From Penelope pileata (taxonomy: Eukaryota; Chordata; Aves; Galliformes; Cracidae), in contig WBMW01001603.1 in assembly GCA_013396635.1 (NCBI GenBank), positions 62,001 to 126,000 on the forward strand: DNA of 64,000 bases, in the 5' to 3' direction. A program made the translations under genes and the position numbers. Position 1 is the first letter of the stretch. Each line of letters starts with the position of its first letter. The notes beneath the pieces are model-generated. The model was given only the letters and a program-made list of their open reading frames with translations, had not been told where the DNA came from and made no database searches. Positions 23,313-33,860 of this stretch are shown here, in pieces.

Positions 23313-23423
23313 ATGGACAAAAAAGGCAAAAAGAGCAAGAAGAGAGACCTGCACAGGCAAGCTAGCCCGGCCACTGCTCCAGACGAAGACCTACCCAAGC
23401 GTAAGAGAGCGGGTAAATCCTGA
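23313..23423 (+). CDS. Candidate 36-codon small ORF or first coding exon
   Basis: An ATG in strong initiation context (A at -3, G at +4) opens a 36-codon frame. It has a Lys/Arg-rich start (MDKKGKKSKKR), an acidic-Pro middle (APDEDLP) and a basic end (KRKRAGKS), then TGA. A donor-like GTAAGAG sits inside it at 23401, so it could instead be a first coding exon ending at 23400. No family is recognised. The Lys run comes from a purine-rich DNA patch, which weakens the case. The window's A+C bias suggests transcription of the other strand, so this is a low-confidence call. Confidence 0.12.
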   Translation: MDKKGKKSKKRDLHRQASPATAPDEDLPKRKRAGKS

Positions 23424-24740
23424 GCTGTAGCTCTGCAGCAAACCCGGTGGAAGCAGGCTGGAACTGGAAGCACTTGTTGGTGCTGCTGTGTCACATGAAG
23501 CCAGACTGGGGGCAGGCAGAACAGCTCTCTCATCCCACAGTCTAAAGAAATTACCATCAGATCAGTCAAAGCCCAGAGGAAGACTCAATAAGCAGGGAGG
23601 CCTGGAGGAAGTCTTGCTTTCTGTTTACTTCTCCCTGGGAAGAAATTATGAGCCATAACAAGATAACTAACACTGTTTCACTTGGCCATTGACTCTCCTC
23701 TTCTGTTGCCCATGTACAATTATATCACAATCTCCAGAGACAAGAATCTTTTCTGGCTACAGAAATTTCAATGTTTCTAAGACAGCAGATTTCCCTCTTA
23801 CATCAGTATCTGAGAGATTCACCCATCAAAATGCATAAGCTGTTGAACTGAGCAGAGATGCAGCCTGTACTAACAGTACAAGCACTCTCCTAACAGCTCG
23901 AGTCCCCTTCTACTATCTTTCATCTGGTTTAACTCAGTGTTGCTGGTGTATGAAATTTAAAGAGCTCCGAAAAAGATGTTAACGAGCCCTAAAGAGGAGA
24001 GTGCTCTTGCGTTAGTCATTCCCAGGAACACCTGTGAACTATTGAGTTTAATTAGTCTACAGCTGGCACTGAGTGTGTGAGGAAAGACAGGGGATTTATT
24101 ATCGGATTGCAAGTCCTTAGATTGTCTCTTCCAGTGTGTTTTTTCCTGTTTGTTTGTTTTGTGATAAAGGACACACAGAGAGCGAGTGCAGTTGTTTAAC
24201 TAACAGGGAAACCCTTTCTTGGAAGCAGTGCCAGCTGCGGAGCGCCCGGGTGACGGCACGGCGGGGACGTGCCTGCAGCCACCTCCCAGCACGCCTCCAC
24301 CACGAGCTGTTGGTGGGCCAGGTTACTGCACCAACACCACACAAACACACGCTTATTTTCATTAGTGACGGTTATTTACAGCTGTTCAGCCTCAAATACC
24401 TCTGTCTGACCTGCCTAAATTAACGTCTGCATTCCCCTGTGATAGCACAGCTTTCTCCCCTGCTCCACCATTTGCCCTTAGGCCCACCAGACAGAGCTTT
24501 TAGGAGAGATGCCAAGAGGTGCCTCCAGCACAGCCCAGGTACCACGCAGAGCCACAGCTGGATTGCCAGAGGCCCCGGCCGCAGCCAGCCCCAGGGCAGG
24601 GCACCCAGCCTTGCACAGTGCTGTGCCGGGCTCCCAGCACTCCCGCAGAGCACAGCCCCAGTTTGGAGGCTTGACTTCCCAGCGTGCCCTCCCTACCTTG
24701 TGCTAAATTCGTACTACCTCAACAGAAAGAATGCCCTACT
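23424..24740. other. Non-coding stretch with one balanced block
   Basis: No gene is seen. Bases 23930-24110 form an AT-balanced, non-repetitive block (GAAATTTAAAGAGC, GTTTAATTAGTC, TTTATTATCGGATTGC) that could be constrained. GC-rich sequence follows at 24230-24680. Confidence 0.38.
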
Positions 24741-25270
24741 TAAATCATAATGTGCAAAATAATTATCATCCTGACATCATCTTTACTGACAGTACTTCAT
24801 CTCCACGGCCGCAGTAAGAGATGCTTCCTGAGTTGATCGGACTTCATTCTGCCATCACCTTGACATCGCCAAGTCACTCGTGCTGACATTTCTTCTAGCT
24901 GACACTGGAAAGCCTTCCGTAAATCTGTACTGACAGTTTAAATTCTTTTTATTTTTCTTCCTGTACTTTCCTCCTGTCATGTCATCTCCATAAAATTGCC
25001 CTGCCCTTGTTTCCCTTCACTCTGACATCCTATTGTTATCTCTGCAGAGCCTCTTTAGCGCGGCGCGCTCCTGTCACAAAGGCCCAGCGCTGCGAAGTGC
25101 TGACACAGAGCACTGCTCCGGTGCCGGGCATCTCATTAAAACCAGCTCAGAGGCTCTGCTACCACCTCTACCCCTTCTCAATGAGCTACTCCTCAAACCA
25201 CAGCACTAATAAAGCGCTCGAGGATATGTATGATTTGTACGTCCCCAACGCCCACCAGACCTGGGTCTGC
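24741..25270. promoter_or_regulatory. Candidate enhancer with dense TALE (MEIS/PKNOX/TGIF-type) sites
   Basis: Eleven TGACA/TGTCA cores occur in 334 bp: at 24772, 24787, 24861, 24884, 24900, 24931, 25023 and 25101 in the TGACA orientation, and 24975, 24980 and 25072 as TGTCA. Uniform bases predict about 0.65 on both strands. TGACAG/TGACAT is the core recognised by TALE homeodomain proteins such as MEIS. The block also carries AATAATTATC, TGATCGG and the CpG palindrome AGCGCGGCGCGCT (25057-25069). It is non-repetitive and lacks a convincing exon. A 90-codon plus frame (25007-25279) ends in the same block without domain support. Confidence 0.45.
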
Positions 25271-26264
25271 AGCGTGTGAATCCCGGGAAGCCGCACACAC
25301 CTGGCAGGCGGAAGGGCCGGGACCAGAGCAAGAACTGTCCCCTGGTTCTCCAGCATCAGGGTGTGGTAACAAAGCAAAAGCTTCACAAAGTTAAAGGCAG
25401 GAAAATGCAATGGATGAGGCACTCCAGCCCGCCCCTAGCTGGGCCAGGCTCTGCAGCCAGACCCAACGAAGCAATTTCAATGGAAACAAACACAGGGTGA
25501 CTGCATTCACGCTTGTTACTCAGGCGTTTAACTGCAGGGACACCTCTGAGGACCTCCACAAACCCAAAGTCACAGCAGGGTTCACCTCAAAGCTGCCCTC
25601 CTTGCAGCCAGGGCAGCAGGGGCAATTACAGCCTCACAGGCCCATGTCCCCCAGCAGTTAAACCCTCCTCATCCCAGGAGCGCTTTCTCCCTTTCACAGA
25701 GGCAGACTTTGCACCACAAGACAAGGAAGAGCCCAATACCACCAGCAGGGACCTACAGGCATCGGTGACAGCTCTCAGCGTTCCCCTTGAGCCCCACGCA
25801 GGCAGTGCTGCTCACAGGGGTCCCTCGGGCCGAAGAACCGGGTGCTCCTGCAGCAGCTCGGGCTGCCCCCGCTCCCCAGGGCCGAGGCAGGCCTTGCCTC
25901 GCCGCAGCCCCGCAACGCCCAGGTGCTGCCACGTGCCTGGCGCTGAGGCAGCCTGGCTGCAGAGCTACACCCGGCCTCCTCCCATCATGGCGGCACAGCC
26001 TGCGGGCCCAGCTGCCCTCACGAGCAGACTGGGAGCTCTGCCCTGCACCTGGCAGAGCCACAGAGGCCTCCTCAGGCCCAGCTCCAGAGAGCCCCTAGGG
26101 TCAGTGCCAGGGACCCACTTCATGACACAAAATGATCAGGCTTTAAAACCCGCTCTGTGAGGGTCCCTCAGGACTCGTGACCCCTCCCAGGACAGCCCCG
26201 AGATGCATTTGTCCTGGGCATGGGCCCTGTGCACCTGGGCAGGACCTGAAACCCATACACTCTT
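25271..26264. other. GC-rich non-coding DNA
   Basis: CpG density is moderate at 25820-25970, but the patch is short and lacks a core promoter. Frames of about 100-215 codons on both strands overlap and have no domain. Confidence 0.45.
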
Positions 26265-26490
26265 TTAAGGCACCTAACAGATTTCATGCTAATATAATTA
26301 ACACAGAATTTAAAACTGAACAATACACATGGCCTATTTCTTTCAGTTCATCTATATGTATTAAGATGTAAATAAATACAAACTACAAGAGTGTAATTAA
26401 GCTGCCCAGGGAATTAGAAGCATAGTTCCAATTTATTTATTTTACGACAACGAAATACCATGCTTTCAGGTATTTCGTCTCTGTGTTTTG
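26265..26490. promoter_or_regulatory. Candidate conserved AT-rich element
   Basis: Non-repetitive AT-rich sequence with GCTAATATAATTAACAC, GTAAATAAATAC, GTGTAATTAAGC, GGAATTAG, TTTATTTATTTTACG and a 10-bp perfect inverted repeat (26450-26459 with 26469-26478). Homeodomain cores recur about every 40 bp. It is called from texture and motifs. Confidence 0.3.
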
Positions 26491-27144
26491 AGCCATATTT
26501 CTGAGAGCTGTAAAACTCAGTTATGGCCCAGGAAAGCCATAAGGGACTGAGCATGAGCCCATGCCAGTGCTGGGAGTTCTGATGTGGATGCCACCGAGGC
26601 CAAAACCCAGACCAGCAAAATGGAGCCTGCGTGCTCCTAACTCGCAGAAGAGGAGGAAGTCCCTCCAGCTTCTCCCCGAATCCTACAGTTGTGGTGTACA
26701 GGTCTCTCAGCAAAAAGACACGCTAGAAGGACACAAACAAAAACACCAAAAACAAACTGAGGAGCAGTAGATCTGGGAATTTTATATAAGAGACATCAAT
26801 TAACCAAGTTCTGCTATGTGTGTTTTATGTGTGCAGCATGGATCTATAAATTCCTCCAAAATACATCTACAAGAAATGTGCCATTGTTGCACTTCCTTGA
26901 AAACCCCCATGTACCCTCCTCCTCCCTTTCCTACAGCACGCTCTGCACCCTCCTGCTCCACCAAATGTGTGGCTGTTTGGCTCACTGGTCTGAAACAGAT
27001 CCAGATAGTTAAAAAGTGATGGAGCTAAAAATCAGTGAAACCTGCCTACGTGGATCCATTTACACCACTGCAAGCGAGTTCACATCCATCCAGTCCTATA
27101 CATCCACAGAAATAAACACAACAAGCTGTACAGCACAAACATCT
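26491..27144. other. Non-coding stretch
   Basis: No gene, repeat or motif cluster is supported. Confidence 0.42.
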
Positions 27145-27235
27145 ACACGCAGTTGAAAATCATTAGATTTTGCATAGATAAGCTCTAATTGAATATCCCT
27201 GTTTAGGTGAAACAATTAACCCACAGGTGTCCTGT
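27145..27235. promoter_or_regulatory. Small candidate regulatory element
   Basis: Compact run of GATTTTGCATAG (octamer-like), AGATAAGCTC (GATA core), CTAATTGAATATCC and AACAATTAACC in 75 bp. It differs from its flanks. Confidence 0.24.
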
Positions 27236-28284
27236 GCTGCAAGGAGACCTGGAAAACTTGCAGCACTCAAGCTCAGGGCACCTCTGTGCCTGACCTGGTG
27301 TACCCGCTGTGTTTGGCTGCAAGGCCTCGGAGATGCTGACTGAGAACGGATGACTGCACACTCAATAACCAAGGAAATATTCGATGCAACTATATTAGGG
27401 TTGCCATTACTACACATTTTTTGATCAACAATACATCAGCAGAACATTTTGCTGCCGTTGCTAACTCTCTGCTGGGACTCAGGAAGTAATGCTTTAGGAC
27501 ATGTACTACACCACACTCCTGCTGCGTATACAAGAGATATGCTACTGTATCCTCTGTGGATTATGACTGTCAGCAATTAAAGTGAACACTGAAAAGATGG
27601 AACACAGTTTGTGAGGCGTTTTCCTGGCTTTTGTAAAACATTTGTTCACTAGATTTTCTAACTCTCAAAATGCAAGCATAAAAGAGAGGTCTGCTAATCC
27701 TGGGAATTAGCAAGGTACTGCTCCAACAGATTGCAGCACAACAGGGCTCTGTTTCATAAATGGGCTTTAGACAAGCAAGTGGTACACTCTATGAAAACTC
27801 ATCAATTCTACCTACGATCTAGACCATCAGGCAATCAAAACAGAAAAGATTTATGCTTGCAACCTTTTCAAACAAAGGCTCCTAGGTTGGCATTTCCTTC
27901 CTCTCTCCCTTTTGAACTCTGATAGCCTGCAAATACATAACCTTACAGCACAAGAAAATGAGATTTAAACACATCTTAAATAAAGCAGCACAGTTGCTAT
28001 CACATTGTGATTATCAGCACTGCTGCCAACAACCCACAACGGAGCCAGAGTCTCTTTGAACACCATAAATTCCCTGCTGCCCCAGAGAACGCGCGCCTTC
28101 ATTTATCCCTGAAGCCCTGCAAGGTCAGGAAGAGTCCTGCTTTGCTGCATATCCAAAACAAAGCACAAATAAATAAATAAAGTAGCAATAGACTCGGAAT
28201 TTCCGAATAACTCAAGCCCCACTTTTGGTGGTGGCAGGCATACAGCACAGATGGCTGTTTGGGGGATGCTGACACAACCCCTCG
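27236..28284. other. Non-coding stretch
   Basis: It contains an (AAAT) microsatellite of about four units at 28166-28181 and a balanced islet at 27950-28030 (ATTGTGATTATC). No gene is supported. Confidence 0.42.
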
Positions 28285-28743
28285 GTGGAGACAGACTACG
28301 ACTGGTACGACCTACGTGCATTTGTACTTGGTGGGGTCCCACTGACGAATGGCTCCTTTCCCAACAGAACCTTTTGGGGCTCTGATGGTTACAACAGAAC
28401 TCCCATTCCATACGAAACATCACCACTACATCTACTTCTCACATCTGTTAATAGATCTCTTAATGCAACACATTTCCATAATTTGTCCTTTCTTGTAAAA
28501 AATAAATTAAAAGGGCAAACTGCCGAGCAGCTTTACGTGCTTACACGTGAGCACACAACTGGTTTATGTGTACTTGCATTTGTGCACACATACAAATGTG
28601 AAGGATTTATTTCCAAGTGTGGACACACATGCAACATAAACATTTTCAAAGAGAGGTGTCAATTTTTGTCATGGGAAAAATTCTGTAGGTCAATAAAGGG
28701 ATCAAGAGGGATTTCTCTGCTGCAAGAACAGAGCACTGATTAG
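28285..28743 (+). other. Unassigned 152-codon open frame rich in N-glycosylation sequons
   Basis: The frame runs in AT-balanced DNA, where long frames are less expected than in the GC-rich parts. Six Asn-X-Ser/Thr sequons fall within about residues 22-68 (NGS, NRT, NRT, NRS, NAT, NLS), followed by a Cys-bearing part. There is no signal peptide, membrane segment or family match I recognise. My rough estimate is that a few frames of this length are expected by chance in the six frames of the window. A relic of a secreted or envelope-like protein cannot be excluded; chance is more likely. Confidence 0.12.
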
Positions 28744-29985
28744 GAACATTTATAATCCCGCCACTTGCAATTCCCAGCGTTGCCAATGCAGCCACACTGA
28801 ACGCAATTGGAGTCTACGAAATAGGCCCACGAGGCCATTCCTGTTACAGCGTTTAAGGCACATATGTTACTTCCTATAGGCACCAGAAACTATACAAGAA
28901 ACCAGAAAAAAGCAGCCCCCCAGCCATGAAAACCTGGAATAACAGTATTTAACCTGTATTTAATCCTTCTTTAACTGGAAGGCAACCTTGAGAATCCTTT
29001 GGCAAACGGAAAAACAAGGCAGACTCACACCCCATCAATACAGGATCTGGAGCTGGTCTGAAAAAATGCCATCTGTTTTCCCCAGAATATCTTCCTACAC
29101 AAACCCAGCAATACCACGCCTAATCCTGCTGCTGACAACATTAAATTGTTGTTGCTGCATCCGCGGGGCAGCCAGGCACCGGGCTGGCAGCAGTCCCCTG
29201 GGCACAACCCAGGCACGCTGCTCCCTCCGGTCCAGCGGCACAGCTGCACGCACAGCTCTGCTGCTGCAGGCGACCGCGTCCAGGCACTCCTTTGTTTTTG
29301 CCTTCAGGGCTCATTATCGTTAATTACGATTCACAAATCAGAAAGAAGTCATGCAAACTAAGCTCACCAAGCTCCCACACCACCCTGCCGTGTCAGTGAC
29401 CAGGCACAAGCTACACACTAAGGCCATTCCTCTAGGAGTGAGCAAGCTGTAACACGACAGCAAGTCCATGCAACCATGTGTTATGGAACTCAAGTCTCTG
29501 CAGTTCTTCCCTCATTCCCAGCTTCCGCCAGGACTTGCTGAGTATTTTGCTCATCTCCCTGCATCTCCAGTGGTCTTGCTACCTGAAACTACCAGCCTGC
29601 CTCCCAAACCCTTACCCTCTTGCCTAACTGGGTGGGTTACCAGCGAGTCGCCAGTCCCACTAACCTCAGAGGAGCGCTGCCATTAACCAGCAGGTAGTGA
29701 CTTACACTGGGTGAAAAGTAGGTCTCTAAGTACACTTCTTGCATAAAGCCAGCTTTTGCAGGAAAAGCACCAAAAATAACCACCCAAGCCCCAGTCTCCC
29801 CTATTCTCACAGCTTATACCTCCACTCAGCTTCAGTAAGCCAGCAACAGTATTGCATGCCCAGACATCACTGGGATCACTGGGGCTTCAGGAAAGCAGGA
29901 ACTGAGCCAGCACATACTTAATTCCAAATTCATTTAATATCTCTATGCCCCCTTGACAAATAAGCCTTACAACATTTTGAGTTAA
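28744..29985. other. Non-coding stretch
   Basis: No gene is supported. Mixed unique sequence with a GC-rich centre at 29155-29285. Confidence 0.42.
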
Positions 29986-30170
29986 TCTAGCCACACACTA
30001 GTGAAGTATTTTTTTAAAAAAACTTAAATCTAATAGAAGATTACTGCACCCAACCATAGAAACAATTTTAAGCCTAAATTTGGCGAGACACATTCGTTTA
30101 CATTGAGCTAATTACTTCCAAATGTCCAGGAAATACAACTCAGTAATTACAGCCCTGTTAGCTGGGTGCA
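29986..30170. promoter_or_regulatory. Candidate conserved non-coding element
   Basis: TAATTA palindromes at 30109-30114 and 30144-30149 are spaced 35 bp apart. They sit with CTTAAATCTAATAG, AAACAATTTTAAG and CATTCGTTTAC in a non-repetitive block. It ends abruptly at GC-rich sequence near 30170. Confidence 0.28.
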
Positions 30171-31674
30171 AGCTAGGCAGGAGGCAGAGCTCGGTGACCA
30201 CCCGCGGGGGAGTCCACCCCGCGTGCCCCACACGCGCCGGACTGGCTCCACAAGCAGGCTTTGCTGAAGGCCTGGCTAAACCCCAAAACCAGAGGTGCTC
30301 AACACAGCCCTGGCTGGCAGTGCAAAGGGCCTGGAGGTCTGTGCGTGAAACAGCCGAGGCCAGGTTTCCCAGAGAGTTCAGCTCACCGTTTCCAGCACTG
30401 ACATAAAGGTCGGATTTTGCAAAACACTCTGTCCCCAGCACCTGCTGGCGTGATGCTGGCCGTGCTGTCCCAAGGACCAGCAAGGGTACCAGGCTCCAAA
30501 CCCTTCTGTGGATCTGAACAGAAAACACTTCCCACTGACCACAGCGGCCATCCAACTGCTCTGACCTCAGAGATCCCCAGGACTGAGTTCACCATCAGCG
30601 TTACAACTGCGACCCAGGGAGCTGAAATGATGCTGCTCTGCGAGTGCTTCACTCAGCATGGCAGAAATGGAATGGATCATGCAGCAAGGGAAAAACATGT
30701 CATGGGACAACGTTCCCAGTTCAGCATTCTCCATCCCCCCATTTTCCACAATAATTAATAACAAAAGCTGTTCATGTTTCAGCGATCCCTGTTCTCCAGT
30801 GCAGCCAGCAACGCCTGAAGAGGCTTTCCACTGGGGTTAATGCTGCTAATCACGTGGAAGCCTGAGGATACATACTGCTTACTGCATGCAAGGATACTTC
30901 TGCACAGCCTTCCAGCACTCAGGAACTCTCTTTTAAATGTGAAGTGGCTTAATGCAGCATTTAGGGTTCCCAAGGTTTGCATCCACATTTCACCAAAGGT
31001 TAAGAGTAGAATGGCTTTCCAGACTCTCGAGTGTTGGTGGATATAATCTCTTGCTCTCCCCCATCCCAGCAGCTCCCTTCCAGCCCACAGAGCCCAGCCT
31101 ACCTCCAGTCCCCTGAGGGATGAGCTGCAGCGAGGCAGGCGGGGATCAGTGCCCAGGGCAGCTGGATCTGCTGCACCAGCCCTGGGCACAGGAAGCCTCC
31201 CCTCCTTCAGACACTGCTAGAAACTGCAGCACTCCCAAACGCAGTTCCAGCACTCTGTTTTTTGTTTATCTGCTTACGTCCTTGGAAACCTTTTGCAGTT
31301 ACCAACACACTTGTCAGCACTTCAGGCAAGAGAGAGCATTTTAGCTTGACATTAGACTCATGGCAGTCAAAGAGTTTTTCCTGCTCTGATGCCTTCTACC
31401 GCTTCCTCCCTATTCCTTGTCCAAAGATTAATACAGCTTTTAAGACCAAAGCAATTTCTCAGCTTCCACTTTTTTCAAGCCTAATTTTCAAGACAGAAGT
31501 TCAGCCTGCCTGGATGTGTTTGCCGACCTGTTCCCCCTCTCACAGGTCCTGAAGCCCCCTGATTCCAAGCCCATCTGACAGCAGGGCAGAGGTCCTGGTG
31601 ACACCAGGTTCCTGCACACGGGGTGAGGAGGTGCCTGGCTTCCCCCAGCTCCCACCCTGGGGAAGGCTGCCTGG
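30171..31674. other. Non-coding stretch
   Basis: A CpG-rich patch lies at 30190-30245 (CCCGCGGG, CCCCGCGTG, CACGCGCCGG) but is too short for a CpG island. No gene is supported. Confidence 0.42.
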
Positions 31675-31835
31675 TAGCTCACACCTCATTAGACAGCGCA
31701 AACCCACAAAGGAAATCAATTACGAGATAAAAGTCCGTCAGAAACCGGCCTTCAATCATCCTGCTGCTCGCGCAATTGCTTGATTCTTAATTCTTCTGAC
31801 AGTCTGATAACAAGGGCTGCTGTGGCCCCTCCTTG
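31675..31835. promoter_or_regulatory. Candidate conserved element with retained CpGs
   Basis: CATTAGACAGCGC, ATCAATTACGAGATAAAAG, GTCCGTCAG, AACCGGCC, CTCGCGCAATTGCTTG and TTAATTCTTCTGACAG lie in 140 bp. Homeodomain, GATA and TALE-type cores are interleaved with at least six CpGs in otherwise AT-leaning sequence, which is unusual unless selection or hypomethylation preserves them. Confidence 0.33.
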
Positions 31836-33644
31836 GGCAGCAGAAGAGAAAATACATCGAGACCCAAAGACATCCCTGTCTCCTGCCTCTGCACCACAGT
31901 ATCCTCAGCCAGGAGCTGCCTCGAGAGGGAGCCAGGGTGAAGCACCATTAAAATGGCCACCGGGTGCCAACGAGAATGCTTGGACTCAGAGGATCTGGAT
32001 TGCACCTGAATGGGTTTAGATCCACATGCTCGAGTTAAGCATGGAAATATGAATGTTACCCCTCAACAAGCCAAGTTCAACCCATTCAAACTAATACACA
32101 GGAAACATTACACATTTCCTGGGTGTTTTGGTCTCTGACTCCTTCAGCGCCTCAGCTGCCTGGCAAACACCCACCATCGACACCGATGCCCTCACTGATG
32201 CTCGGCACCATCAGACGCAGGCACTGCCCCGTGCCCCGCACGCCCAGGCACACACCGAGGGCCAGGCTCCCCCAGCTCACCACCCTGAGGTGAGCTCCCA
32301 CCCACACATGGCAGGTTTCTCCTAACAACCCAACAGCCAGCAGTGTCAGCTGCATTCCCGGGCGGACTTAAAGCCCAACAAAATCCAAAATAACCCTGGG
32401 AGTCTTATGAACAGCTGGCCTCTTTCTTGTCCCACTTAGGGACTCATTTCTTTAAAACGTAGGCTTCATTCTTCAATGTAAGACCTCAACTACACGGACA
32501 ATCTGAACCAGAGCTATCAAGCCAGGCTGCAGCCTCCATCCAGCAGGATAGGGATGGTTTAATGGGATCTTTGGAGACTGTCTTCAAAGGGTTCAGCCAT
32601 ACCACTCCTTTCCCACTGTGGTTCTTCTCTGTGGACAGATGCTTGGGAAATGGGGTAGAAGTGGGTCTACCAGGGTCATGCCTGGTAGACGTGCCTGAAT
32701 CCATCATGCATTCTGTGCACTATTTGCAACACCACAGCTTGATTTTCTTCTGAGTTTTCTAATAGATGTGGCACCTGCAGTTTGAACAGAGAAACCCAGA
32801 CTCGCGCTCTGCCACCAAGCAGCGCAGCTCAGCTCAGCGGGGACAAACAAGGCAGGTTAATGGGTGTTACGTAAAACTGGGCACAACAACGGCTTGAACT
32901 CAAAGCCTTGGGCATCTCTTCCCAGGTTTACAATTCACAGTTATGTCACTGAAATGCATAAATGTGTCATAAAATAAAGCCTCAATCAGTACTACAGTGG
33001 AAAAGTCGTCTTTGCCTACATTACCTATAAATAACTATGGGTAACAGAAATATGTGCAGCAGTTACTAGCTATGAACCTCTTCTGCCCCTCAGCACACCA
33101 CCAAGTGTCGGATCTGGGCCAGGAGAAGCCTGGTGAGCTGCTGCCTGCTCACACACCGGGGTTCCAACAGCAGGGCTGATTCTGCACACTGCAAGTCCTC
33201 AGCACAAAGGATGAGGGCCGGATTAAGAAATGATTGAGACTTGGGATTACACTGCCTAAGTAAATCCAAGGCAGATTCCTAATGTTACAATGCCGTTTTT
33301 CTGTGGTCCAAGAGGTCCTCGGAGCCCAGGACCTGCCCAGGCGTCCGGGCACTGGGAGAGAGTAACGCGATTCATGGGGGAGGAGGAGACGAACGCCGGA
33401 ATGCAGGTGGAGAACCTGAAGCTGAAATACTTTACAGTCTCAAGAAATCATTTCATGTAACTGGTAGTACAAATTGGCTTTAAGAGACATCTCAGCTGGC
33501 ACATGTATTCCCCGCTGAACAGCGATACCTATTCAAATGATCAAAACCCGTCAGTTCTTAAATTCAGGATAAATCCCAGACCTCAGACACAGGCAAATGA
33601 AAAAAAAAGTTCAAAAGCGGAAAGGCAGTAAATGTTACTCTCAG
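31836..33644. other. Non-coding stretch with small islets
   Basis: No gene is seen. Balanced islets at 32930-33055 (GTTATGTCAC, TGTCATAAAATAAAGC, CTATAAATAAC) and 33425-33550 may be regulatory. Confidence 0.38.
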
Positions 33645-33860
33645 GACCAATCTCTCTGATATGCCTCAAGCTTGCTAACAGCATTTTAATGCCACAGGCA
33701 CGTTACTTTCCTTTGCCCTCATATTTTATTTCAGCAAAGCCCTGTCCTAATAACTGATTACAAAATACTAAACAAGCCGCAGTGTTATCTTGCTGGTTGG
33801 TGAAATATTTAGGTCCATTTAAGTGCCATGCAAAAATGAGTCTGAATATATGGGCTGCAG
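33645..33860. promoter_or_regulatory. Candidate conserved non-coding element
   Basis: Non-repetitive balanced block with GCATTTTAATGCC (an inverted repeat), CATATTTTATTTCAG, CCTAATAACTGATTAC, GTTATCTTGC and CATTTAAGTGCC. The GCATTnnAATGC palindrome is at 33681-33691. Texture is the main support. Confidence 0.24.
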
